From Chloroflexi bacterium UBA4733 (GTDB taxonomy: Bacteria > Chloroflexota > UBA4733): a DNA stretch of 13,008 nucleotides. The translations under genes were made by a program, and so were the position numbers. Positions 6,184 through 13,008 of the stretch are shown one piece after another (the first letter of the stretch is position 1; each line of letters opens with the position of its first letter). The notes beneath the pieces were generated by a model. The model was not told the origin of the DNA, made no database searches, and worked only from the letters and a program-made list of their open reading frames with translations. The DNA lies in the NCBI GenBank assembly GCA_002404055.1, contig DHIZ01000349.1, positions 24,417 through 37,424 of the forward strand. The letters are read 5' to 3'.

Positions 6184-8940
6184 TCACGCCAGCCGCGTAA
6201 TGCGATCGTTTTGTCCTTGCAAGTACACCTCCGCCCAGGCCAGCACATCCTCCTCCTGGCTAAAGAGGATCACCTGGCGCTCCTGGCTAATCTGGTGCAG
6301 TGTCTCCAAAACGGCGCGCTTGCGCTCACGGTCGCAATGCACGGTCACGTCGTCCAGGATCAGTGGGCAAACCTCGCCGGGTTTGGTCAGGTACTGGGCC
6401 AGCGCGACGCGGAGCAACAGGTAGATTTGCTCGGCGGTGCCATGTGAGAGCAGCGCGGCGTGGCGCCAGTGGCCGTCGGGCGCCAGCACCTGCACGTCAA
6501 GATTCTCCGGGTCGACGCGAACATCGCTATAGCGGCCGGACGTGATGGCGGGCAACCGTCGGCGCAAGGCCGCCGCCAGCACCGGCGCTACCGATTGGTG
6601 TACGCTCTGCTGCGCCCGCTCCAGGAAGGACTGGGTGAGATCCAACGTCTCGTCGAGCAGCAGGACGCGCTGCAGTTCGCTCCGGGCGGCTGCCAGGGCC
6701 TCCTCCGCCTCGGCGATGGAGCCGAGGGTGCGACGGCGTTCCTCCAACTGGCCGCGGGCGACATCGAGTTGCGTCCGGGCCGCCGTGGCAGCGTCTGTCA
6801 GACGTTGCTGCTGCATCGCCGGGTCGCTCTCCAGCGTGAAGGCCACTAGTGCCGCCGGTTCCAGATCGGCGGCCAGGCGCGTGGCGAGGTCTAATTGCTG
6901 TTGCGCACGTTGCATGAGGTCGGCAAGCGTGCCACCGGCGAGCAAGACCTGCAGTTCCGCCCAGGACTCACGCGCCTGGTCGTTCGCCGTCAGCTCCTGG
7001 GTACGTCGCTGCTGCCAGGCTTCCAGGCCGGCGGTGAGCGCCGCGGGGTCGTCGTCATCCGGGATGCCGACCTGGCGGCCAACGGCACGCAGTTGGCGTT
7101 CCGCTTGTTGGCGTGCCGCCAGCGTCTGCGCCATGGCGGCCTCCATGGCGCTGCGGTCGGCCCGCCGCTGTTCCAGGTCAAGACGCCGCACAGCCTGCCC
7201 GGCGACGGTGCGCCGCCGCGAGCACGCCTGGAGATAGCCGGCATAGGAGGCAGCCAGACCACGCTCAACGGAAACACCACGAGCCAGGAGCGTCTCGGTC
7301 AGACGGGCAGCGTTCGCTTGCTGTTGCCCCTGGAGCTGACTACGAACGCTGCCCCAACGCTGCGACTCCCGCTGCGCCTGCTCGGCGACCTCGCTTTCGC
7401 TCGCCAACCACGCCAGGGCGGTCGCGTCTGGCGCAAGACCGAACGCCTGGAGGTGTTGCCGGGCCGCGACCTGCCGGCGTGCATACTCCTCTACCGGCAA
7501 CTGGGCCTTACGCAACTCAAGCTCGGCATCGCGAAGCTCCTCGTGTAGCCGCACCGCCCTCCCGCCAGCACGACGCCAGAGCTGCACACTCGCCAGGGCG
7601 GCAGCGGCGATCAGCAAGATGACACCAACCACTGTCAGGGCGCCCACCACAGCGCCGATTCCCAGGACCGCCAGGATGCCGGCGGCAAGCAGCGGCAGCT
7701 TTGCGCGCTGCCCCGCGGCCGGCGCCGATGCCTGCGCTTTGGTGCGGACCAGGCGTTCCGGCAGTGCCGGATCGATGGTCGGACGTAACTCGCTCAGTAC
7801 TCCGGCCAGTTGGCGCAGCTCGGCAGGCGTTGCGCCACCCGTGCTGGGGCGTGGCGCCACCACCGGCTGCTGTTGCTCGTGTACCTCCGATTGCCGGATG
7901 CTCAGAACGAACGCCTGTGCGGCAGTCTGCACTGCCGCTTGAGGCTCCAGGTCGCCGATTGGCGGGGACGGCAGCGCGTCAAGCTGCGCGCGCAACTCGG
8001 CGGCAGACTCACCGGTGAGTCTGCCCACGGGCGGTCGACTCGACCAGTCGTGCAGCACGGCCGCCACCCGGTGTTCCTGGGCGGCAGCGCCGCTGAGCGA
8101 TGGCGGCGGTCCGCCCGGATGGAACGCCGCCAGTCGCTGAGCCTGGGCCAAACGGCGCTGTGCCTCCTGCGCAACCTGCGCTGCCCGCTTCGCCGCGATC
8201 ATGGCCAGGGCAGTCGCCGCACGCTTCGCCGCGTCTTCCAGTTGATCGACGGCCTCGATCCGGCTGAGGTAGTCACTCTGAGCTGCCTGTCGCACGGTGA
8301 GCTGTCGCTCCGTCCACTGCACCTGTTCCGTGGCCCGACGCAGCGGCTTGACGGCGCCAACGGCGTCGCGGCCAACATACTCTCGGCGGTATTGGTCAAG
8401 GCGGTCGATCGCTGCGGCCACCGAGCTGTCCTGCGCCAGGCTATCCGCCGCCCGCTGCACATACTCCCGGAGCAGGTCGGGCCGCTCCAGCACGCCCAGC
8501 AGATCAGCTTGACGCACGCAGGCGATGGCGAGGAAGGAGCGCCGGTCCAGGCCCAACCAGCGCGCGCCGTCGGGTGCGCCATCGGAGATGATCTCCTGAG
8601 AGTAATCACGGCCCAGGTGAGCATCCACAGCGCTGCAATCGACCCGCCCGTCGAGGTCGTGGCGCAGTTCCACGCGGCGGCCATCGGCCAGGGCAATGAT
8701 CGTGCCGACCTGCCAGGCAGCACCGTCCCAGGGGCGGTGCCGCTCTCGGAACTCCTGATCCTCCCGGCGTGTACGCCCCCGCCCGCGCGGCAACCCGCAG
8801 AGGCCGGCGTACAGCGCTGCATGCCAACTGGATTTTCCAGCCTCGTTGGGACCATGCACGAGTTGCATGCCAGGCGCCAGTGTCAGCGATTCCTGACTCA
8901 AGGGGCCAAAGGCAATGGCCTGCACAGATTCGATGCGCAC
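6184..8940 (-). CDS. yhaN: YhaN-like SMC/Rad50-type ATPase with central membrane hairpin
   Basis: 918 residues, GTG start at 8940 directly following the stop of the nuclease gene. The N-terminal half of the ATPase head carries Walker A GPNEAGKSS (30-38) and a Q-loop CVRQADLL (141-148). Long Ala/Gln/Arg/Glu-rich stretches (about 195-270 and 460-800) look like coiled-coil arms. Between them a hydrophobic segment (about 415-455) can form two membrane helices. The C-terminal half of the head has the signature LLSHGTAEQIYLLLRVAL (830-847) and Walker B LILDD (860-864). Length and the central membrane hairpin match Bacillus YhaN better than SbcC or Rad50, and there is no obvious CXXC zinc hook. It should drive the partner nuclease by ATP-dependent head engagement at DNA ends. 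The usual H-loop His seems replaced in FSQEEDV (893-899). The cellular role of YhaN is poorly known. Confidence 0.88.
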   Translation of the reverse strand: MRIESVQAIAFGPLSQESLTLAPGMQLVHGPNEAGKSSWHAALYAGLCGLPRGRGRTRREDQEFRERHRPWDGAAWQVGTIIALADGRRVELRHDLDGRVDCSAVDAHLGRDYSQEIISDGAPDGARWLGLDRRSFLAIACVRQADLLGVLERPDLLREYVQRAADSLAQDSSVAAAIDRLDQYRREYVGRDAVGAVKPLRRATEQVQWTERQLTVRQAAQSDYLSRIEAVDQLEDAAKRAATALAMIAAKRAAQVAQEAQRRLAQAQRLAAFHPGGPPPSLSGAAAQEHRVAAVLHDWSSRPPVGRLTGESAAELRAQLDALPSPPIGDLEPQAAVQTAAQAFVLSIRQSEVHEQQQPVVAPRPSTGGATPAELRQLAGVLSELRPTIDPALPERLVRTKAQASAPAAGQRAKLPLLAAGILAVLGIGAVVGALTVVGVILLIAAAALASVQLWRRAGGRAVRLHEELRDAELELRKAQLPVEEYARRQVAARQHLQAFGLAPDATALAWLASESEVAEQAQRESQRWGSVRSQLQGQQQANAARLTETLLARGVSVERGLAASYAGYLQACSRRRTVAGQAVRRLDLEQRRADRSAMEAAMAQTLAARQQAERQLRAVGRQVGIPDDDDPAALTAGLEAWQQRRTQELTANDQARESWAELQVLLAGGTLADLMQRAQQQLDLATRLAADLEPAALVAFTLESDPAMQQQRLTDAATAARTQLDVARGQLEERRRTLGSIAEAEEALAAARSELQRVLLLDETLDLTQSFLERAQQSVHQSVAPVLAAALRRRLPAITSGRYSDVRVDPENLDVQVLAPDGHWRHAALLSHGTAEQIYLLLRVALAQYLTKPGEVCPLILDDVTVHCDRERKRAVLETLHQISQERQVILFSQEEDVLAWAEVYLQGQNDRITRLA

Positions 8941-10047
8941 CTACGGCACTTCCAGATCCCGCCGCCCGTCGAGCGCACGAAAGCCGGTGAGGAGCACCCT
9001 GCGGCGCTGCTCATCCGTCAGTTTGGCGTCAGCCCGCACGTCGCGCACGAACTGGCCGCGCACTGTCGGCTCACTGCCGATCGTCGCCAGGTCGTAGCCG
9101 ACATGGAGGTCGCCGCTGCGCACGACCAGGGCGTCCAGCCAGGGGGCGGCGCTGCGCAGATCCTCCAAACGCAGATCAACTTCCGGCGCCAATTCACCGC
9201 AGAGCGTAATGCGGACGCACCCCCGCTTCCCGTCAACCATCTGCGCCAACTGGTTGCGCACCACTTGCTGGCTGGAGCAGCCGGTGATGTCCAACGCGAG
9301 ATCGTCCACCTCCACCGTCGTCACGCGCCGACGCTCCCTTTGGATGCTGCCATCGGCCTGGATCGTGACGATCACGGCGCCGCGCTCCCCCGTCTCACCG
9401 AAATTGAGCGGGGCCGGGTTGCCGGGATAGGTGTAACGCTCGGCGTCGCGCAGCTGGTGATAGTGGCCGAGGAAGGCGTGCTGCAAGCCGGCTTCGCCAA
9501 TCTGCGCCGCCCAGAACGGCGCGTGCGGCGCACGCTCCTCTTCGCCCGGCGCCTGCCAGCCTTGCTCCGCGCCATGGAAGAGGGCCAGATGCACACCAGC
9601 CCGGTCGACCTGAAAGCGTTCTAAGAAATTGCCGGTGTTGGCGGGCGCCGCGTGCGCTGCTCCCCACAGCGTCAGCCCGTCGGCCAGCGTCACTGCCTGC
9701 AGCGCCGTGTCGCGGAAGATGTGTACGTTGCTGCTCCAGGCAGTTCGCTGGTAGATACTGACCGGGCTGAGCCAGTCGTGGTTGCCGGGAGCGATATACA
9801 CCGGTAACGGCTGCGCCTGCTGAAAGGTCGCCTGCAAGAAAGCGGCAGTGTCCGGCGAGCAACGTTCGTGCTCGTAGAGGTCGCCGCCGCAGAGCAGGGC
9901 GTCGGCCCCCACCGCCTGCGCCAGTTGCACGATCCGCTCCAGCGTATCGCGCAACGCCTGACGCCGCCCCCGCGCCACCCGCTCATCCGCCCTTAGCCCG
10001 CCGAACTGCGCGTCGAGATGCAGATCGGAGAAGAGGACCAGCTTCAA
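8941..10047 (-). CDS. yhaO: YhaO-like Mre11/SbcD-type metallophosphoesterase (DNA nuclease)
   Basis: 368 residues. The start is TTG at 10047, supported by GGAGG at 10056-10060 eight bases upstream. All five phosphoesterase motifs of the Mre11/SbcD group are present: SDLHLD (7-12; D8, H10), GGDLYEHE (54-61; D56), GNHDW (88-92; N89, H90), HGA (158-160; H158) and GHYH (194-197). These residues bind the two Mn ions of the nuclease centre. The part after about residue 235 is a less conserved cap or partner-binding region. Its TAG stop abuts the GTG of the ATPase gene (no spacer), which implies translational coupling and a fixed complex like Mre11-Rad50 or SbcCD. The arrangement matches yhaO-yhaN of Bacillus. 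It probably processes DNA ends or hairpins; the exact substrate is not shown by sequence. Confidence 0.91.
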   Translation of the reverse strand: MKLVLFSDLHLDAQFGGLRADERVARGRRQALRDTLERIVQLAQAVGADALLCGGDLYEHERCSPDTAAFLQATFQQAQPLPVYIAPGNHDWLSPVSIYQRTAWSSNVHIFRDTALQAVTLADGLTLWGAAHAAPANTGNFLERFQVDRAGVHLALFHGAEQGWQAPGEEERAPHAPFWAAQIGEAGLQHAFLGHYHQLRDAERYTYPGNPAPLNFGETGERGAVIVTIQADGSIQRERRRVTTVEVDDLALDITGCSSQQVVRNQLAQMVDGKRGCVRITLCGELAPEVDLRLEDLRSAAPWLDALVVRSGDLHVGYDLATIGSEPTVRGQFVRDVRADAKLTDEQRRRVLLTGFRALDGRRDLEVP

Positions 10048-10094
10048 ACTTGCGTCCTCCGTACTGCGTTTGCGTGGCCTAAGTCAAATGTCGT

Positions 10095-10115
10095 GGCAAC
10101 CGGTGTTCGGCAACC
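10095..10115. repeat. 7-bp direct repeat upstream of yhaO
   Basis: GGCAACC occurs at 10095-10101 and 10109-10115, 14 bases apart start to start, about 50 bases upstream of the yhaO start. Such spacing can be a protein-binding site, but the motif is short. I found no convincing -10/-35 pair for yhaO in this 126-base gap. Confidence 0.25.
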
Positions 10116-10173
10116 CGGGGCACCTTACCATGAGAAGAATTAGCAGTTCACAGGGATAAGAAGGCAAACCGGT

Positions 10174-11163
10174 CTACTGCGTTGCTGGGGCGAACCGCTT
10201 GTGATTCGGGTTGGCGTAGCAGTATGCGCAGGCGTAGCCACACTCTTGCTCGACGTAATCTCCGATGTCGGTGTGAACGGTGCAACCACAAGTCTCGCGG
10301 CCGGGCATGTGTGTGTCGCTGGCACGGCCGGAAGGTACCTTCGTCCCCGACGCTTGCCTCAGCAGGCTAGCACTAATACAGCTTCCTGCCGCGATGCCGC
10401 ACGCTGTTAAGGCCGGCTCGGTACAGCCGACGAGGTGCAGACCGTGGGCTTCCGTCATCTGCTGCATAGCGCAGGTGATCTCCTGCAACTCTGCGGGGTC
10501 TGGGTCGCGTAACTGTCGTGCCGGCCAGCACCGCTGCATCCGCTGTTCAAACTTGCGGTAATGATCGGCGATGCTGGTGAATACTTGTGTCACGCCGAGG
10601 CGGCCGAGTTCAGCGCACATGCGCGCAAAGAAATCGTCATCCCAGTTACTGTATCGCTGCCCACCTTCGGACCAGAACACGAGTGGATCGTAGCGCCAGG
10701 CAAGCATCTGCGGACCGTACCTGTGGACCAGGAAGCGTACTTGACGAAGCACCTCAGCCAGTGGCGGCACATCCGGTTCCAGCCAGGCCAGGTCTTCTCG
10801 CCGAGAGTTGATGGTGAAATGGAAGTACTGGCAGTGATAGGGAGCAAATGCCTGGTGGAACCGCTCGTAAACTGCATAATTCTTTGACCACCAGACGATA
10901 GCGAGGACGTGTTCGGGCAGCAGCGAGACGTGCGTCAGCCGCTTGAGCGGATCCGCCGCGCGCCGAGACATCGGATTAGGGACATCGACCCAGCCACCTT
11001 GACAGCGGGCAATCATCCACTTCAGGTAAAAGGCAGGGATATCGGTGCGCTTGCTCGCAGAGATGACACGTGGCCGCGGCTTGGGCAAGCGACCAAGAGC
11101 GGCATGAGGACAATCGGGAGTCGGAATCGTCCGGTCGGGCGTCTCAAGTGGCAATTGAAGCAT
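10174..11163 (-). CDS. DUF1848 family protein with C-terminal radical-SAM-like Fe-S cluster motif
   Basis: 329 residues from the ATG at 11163, which has an AGAGGA ribosome site about eight bases upstream. A GTG two codons earlier is too close to that site. The family is recognised from VISASKRTDIPAF (33-45), AIVWWSKN (88-95), WRYDP (156-160) and CTEP (247-250). The C-terminal block has CGC (292-294) followed by TDIGDYVEQECGYACAYC, ending in the CX3CX2C triad C308, C312, C315 and then YAN. From memory, the Pfam description of DUF1848 notes that these C-terminal cysteines resemble the 4Fe-4S site found at the N-terminus of radical SAM enzymes. The protein is soluble, with no signal or membrane helix. 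It lies upstream of yhaO-yhaN on the same strand with a 126-base gap, so co-transcription is possible but unproven. No function is established; a SAM- or Fe-S-dependent reaction is inference. Confidence 0.88.
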   Translation of the reverse strand: MLQLPLETPDRTIPTPDCPHAALGRLPKPRPRVISASKRTDIPAFYLKWMIARCQGGWVDVPNPMSRRAADPLKRLTHVSLLPEHVLAIVWWSKNYAVYERFHQAFAPYHCQYFHFTINSRREDLAWLEPDVPPLAEVLRQVRFLVHRYGPQMLAWRYDPLVFWSEGGQRYSNWDDDFFARMCAELGRLGVTQVFTSIADHYRKFEQRMQRCWPARQLRDPDPAELQEITCAMQQMTEAHGLHLVGCTEPALTACGIAAGSCISASLLRQASGTKVPSGRASDTHMPGRETCGCTVHTDIGDYVEQECGYACAYCYANPNHKRFAPATQ

Positions 11164-11513
11164 ACGCACCTTCCTCTGCCTACCGACCTCGGCCCCCAGT
11201 TAATTGCCCATTCGGTGCGGCGGTTGAACTGGCTGCGCACAGCGAAACAACAAAGCTTTCTCCGTGCCGTGGCACGGTGCGTCTTGACTACTGCCTATTC
11301 TATCAAGCGTTTTGCTCGCGTTTCGGGGGGCCAATTCGTCTTCGTGTAATCGGTGCTCCTCCTCTTGGCACTTGCGGCCCTGGCGCAGGCCGTCGCTCTG
11401 GCCGGAGCACGCCAGTTCCTGGGAGTGAAAGACGGCCAAGCGGCGCCCCCGCCGTGAGTGTTGGCCTTCCTCGCCAGGGGGCGAATCCTCCAGTCAGATG
11501 GTCACACGCGGCG
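11164..11513. other. Non-coding or eroded region upstream of the DUF1848 gene
   Basis: 350 bases with no convincing gene on either strand. It contains the palindrome at 11262-11277 and a short hydrophobic plus-strand open frame (11353-11457, 34 residues) without a ribosome site. No promoter with good spacing was found for the DUF1848 gene. Together with the transposase scrap to its right it looks like mobile-element debris. Confidence 0.5.
11262..11277. promoter_or_regulatory. Perfect 7-2-7 palindrome upstream of the DUF1848 gene
   Basis: CCGTGCC-GT-GGCACGG is a perfect dyad about 100 bases upstream of the DUF1848 start. It may be an operator or a small hairpin. No repressor gene lies nearby to support either reading. 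Confidence 0.3.
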
Positions 11514-11915
11514 CTACCTTGCCGACACGCTGGCGTACGTCGCCATGTACCAATACATGTACATATACGTGCCGGCCCAACTTGCTGCCAACCCGTGCTC
11601 GTCGCGCAGCTGCTGGTACACCACCGCCAGTCGGATACGTCTGGGGCCGCCGGCCAGCCGGTACAACTCGGCGTTGAGGAACTCGCTGCCGTTGTCGGTA
11701 TCCAGGCCCTCGAGCGCGAAGGGCAGCAAGGTGCGAGCGCAGTCGAGCGCCTGGATCACCGTCTCCTGGGTGCGAAAGCGCAGCGGCAGGCATTCCGTCC
11801 AGCCGGGGGCGACATCGATGAGCGACAGCGTGTAGAGAAAGGCGCCTTCGGCATGGCCGCCGCAGTGGGCGAAAGTGCGGGTACCCGGCGACGCCAGACC
11901 TGCGGAACGAAGCAC
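11514..11915 (-). pseudogene. Degraded transposase fragment (DDE / rve integrase core)
   Basis: The 133-codon frame contains a recognisable slice of an integrase-core transposase between about 11658 and 11870: AHCGGHAEG, then FLYTLSLIDVAPGWTEC, and LDTDNGSEFLNAEL with the second catalytic Asp in TDNGSEF. The stretch before AHCGG is not transposase-like, and the first catalytic Asp, which normally lies just before this motif, is missing (an Arg occupies its place). After residue 90 the homology stops, and the third acid (Glu) is absent. The tail turns into a Tyr/Met-rich string encoded by TACATGTACATA-like DNA. An intact enzyme of this type would be roughly 350-450 residues. I take it as the remnant of an insertion sequence, not a working gene; I see no terminal inverted repeats. 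Confidence 0.7.
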
Positions 11916-12014
11916 CGGCGTATCGTATCATCCCATCATCCCCGGATAAATCCCTGCCCATCGGTTGCTGTGCTACCCTCTTCGTCCATGATCGGCCGGG
12001 GAGGGAAACACACC

Positions 12015-13008
12015 GTGAACGATAGTCGAGTGACGCCAGGCGGCCTGTCGGTGCCCGACTTCATCGCCCGGTGGCAAGGTACCCGGCTATCCGAGCGCGG
12101 CGCGGCGCAGTCGCACTTCATTGACCTCTGCGATGCGCTTGGCCAGCCGCGCCCGGCCGCCGCCGACCAGGAAGGAACGTTCTATACCTTTGAGAAGGGC
12201 GTGAAGAAATCGAGCGGCGGCAGCGGCTTTGCCGATGTGTGGTTACGCGGCCATTTCGCCTGGGAGTACAAGAAGCAGCGCGCAAATCTCACGGACGCCT
12301 ACCGCCAGTTGCAGACCTACCGTGAAGACCTGGATAACCCACCGCTGTTGGTGGTCTGCGACCTCGACCGCTTCGAGGTGCATACGAACTTCACCAACAC
12401 GGCGACGAAGGTCTACGCCTTCCGGTTGGCGGACCTCGCTGATCCACTGTCCGTGGGGGGCGCTTCCCTGTCCGCGCTCAGTATCCTGCGCGCCCTATTC
12501 ACCGACCCGGAGCAACTGCGGCCTCAGCAGACGACGGCGCAGGTCACCGAGGCGGCCGCCCGCGAGTTCGCCCAGCTCGCGGTGAGTCTGCAAGCGGCCG
12601 GAGCGCCACCGGAACAGACCGCCCACTTCCTCATGCGGCTGCTGTTCTGTCTGTTCGCGCAGGACATTGGCTTGTTGCCGCCAAAGCTGTTCACCCGGCT
12701 GGTGGAGGGCACTCGAGCGCGACCGGCGGAGTTCGGCCGCCGACTCCGTATCCTGTTCGACGCCATGGCCAGCGGCGGCGCCTTCGGCGAGCACGACATC
12801 GCCCACTTCAACGGCGGCCTCTTCGCAGATGATGCCGTGCCGGGCGCCCCCTGGGCGCTGACACGCGACGATCTGGCGGTGCTCGGTCGTACCTGCCGGC
12901 TGAGTTGGGCCAGCGTGGAACCGGCGATCTTCGGCACCCTGTTCGAGCGCAGCCTCGACCCCGCCAAGCGCGCCCAGCTTGGCGCCCACTACACCAGCCG
13001 CGCGGATA
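12015..13008 (+). CDS. MmeI-like type IIG restriction-modification enzyme, N-terminal part (cut by window edge)
   Basis: Open from GTG at 12015 to the right edge without a stop, 331 residues. GAGGG at 12001-12005 lies nine bases upstream of the GTG; an in-frame ATG at 11988 has no ribosome site. The N-terminal region matches the nuclease domain of MmeI/YeeA-type enzymes: ERGAAQSHFIDLCDALG (27-43), FYTFEKG (56-62), then FADVWLRGHFAWEYKKQ, giving D74-x9-E84-x-K86, the same spacing as the catalytic D-x9-E-x-K of MmeI. A helical spacer follows from about residue 155 to 320, with HFLMRLLFCLFAQDIGLLP and HFNGGLF blocks seen in this family. The window ends in LGAHYTSRAD, the usual lead into the SAM-dependent N6-adenine methyltransferase domain. 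The complete protein would be expected to have about 900-1000 residues, including a target-recognition domain. It would cut and methylate DNA as a single chain for defence. A solitary methyltransferase is less likely because the nuclease residues are intact. Confidence 0.88.
   Translation, partial: MNDSRVTPGGLSVPDFIARWQGTRLSERGAAQSHFIDLCDALGQPRPAAADQEGTFYTFEKGVKKSSGGSGFADVWLRGHFAWEYKKQRANLTDAYRQLQTYREDLDNPPLLVVCDLDRFEVHTNFTNTATKVYAFRLADLADPLSVGGASLSALSILRALFTDPEQLRPQQTTAQVTEAAAREFAQLAVSLQAAGAPPEQTAHFLMRLLFCLFAQDIGLLPPKLFTRLVEGTRARPAEFGRRLRILFDAMASGGAFGEHDIAHFNGGLFADDAVPGAPWALTRDDLAVLGRTCRLSWASVEPAIFGTLFERSLDPAKRAQLGAHYTSRAD

Noticed and set aside
7810..9624. A 604-codon open frame on the plus strand opposite yhaN and yhaO
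   Set aside because: It runs antisense to two genes with complete catalytic motifs, has no recognisable domain and is His/Arg/Gln/Ala-rich as expected of a shadow frame in GC-rich DNA.
11353..11457. Short hydrophobic plus-strand peptide of 34 residues (Leu/Ala-rich)
   Set aside because: It starts with GTG without a ribosome site, has no family match that I can name and sits in mobile-element debris; a toxin peptide is possible but not supported.
11559..11915. Functional IS21-type transposase, suggested by the VYQQLRDEHGLAAS stretch
   Set aside because: The stretch comes after, not before, the catalytic-core slice, two of three catalytic acids are missing and no partner ATPase gene is present.
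11988..12014. ATG at 11988 as start of the restriction enzyme
   Set aside because: No ribosome site precedes it, while the GTG at 12015 has GAGGG at a good distance; the extra codons overlap that ribosome site.

Overview
The window is GC-rich, densely coded bacterial DNA. It most likely comes from a member of the Chloroflexota or a similar high-GC, Gram-positive-like lineage. This is an inference from three things: two Tat-exported lipoprotein solute-binding proteins with Ala/Ser/Thr-rich linkers, frequent GTG and TTG starts behind strong Shine-Dalgarno sites, and an intergenic GCGACTGAAGTCGC-type palindrome of a style I associate with that phylum. No 16S rRNA or other decisive marker is present.

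Layout. 1-3010 holds two ABC-transporter solute-binding lipoproteins on the minus strand; the first runs off the left edge. A plus-strand tRNA-Gly(TCC) lies between them. 3136-4317 (minus) is a Ca2+/H+ (cation/proton) exchanger. A divergent promoter region follows, then a tightly coupled plus-strand pair: an amidohydrolase_2 family metal-dependent hydrolase (4567-5679) and a small Rieske [2Fe-2S] protein (5681-6061). A 107-bp, nearly perfect inverted repeat (6072-6178) separates this pair from a converging minus-strand group: a YhaN-like SMC/Rad50-type ATPase (6184-8940), the YhaO-like Mre11/SbcD-type nuclease (8941-10047), and upstream of them a DUF1848 protein with a C-terminal CX3CX2C cluster (10174-11163). 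11164-11513 has no convincing gene. 11514-11915 is a degraded DDE/rve transposase fragment. From 12015 to the right edge is the N-terminal part of an MmeI-like type IIG restriction-modification enzyme whose nuclease motif D-x9-E-x-K is intact.

How the genes fit together. The binding proteins, exchanger and tRNA look like ordinary housekeeping or uptake functions in separate transcription units. The hydrolase and Rieske protein are almost certainly co-translated and probably share a catabolic role, but no oxygenase or reductase is visible. YhaO and YhaN have abutting stop and start codons and should form an Mre11-Rad50-like complex. The YhaN-like protein carries a membrane hairpin in the middle of its coiled-coil region. 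The right-hand end (transposase remnant plus restriction enzyme) looks like an accessory or defence segment.

The points most worth a second look are the large palindrome directly behind the SbcCD-like operon, the DUF1848 protein with a radical-SAM-like cysteine motif at the wrong end of the chain, the hydrolase/Rieske couple, and the restriction enzyme beside the mobile-element scar. I found no CRISPR array and no clearly new multi-gene defence system.
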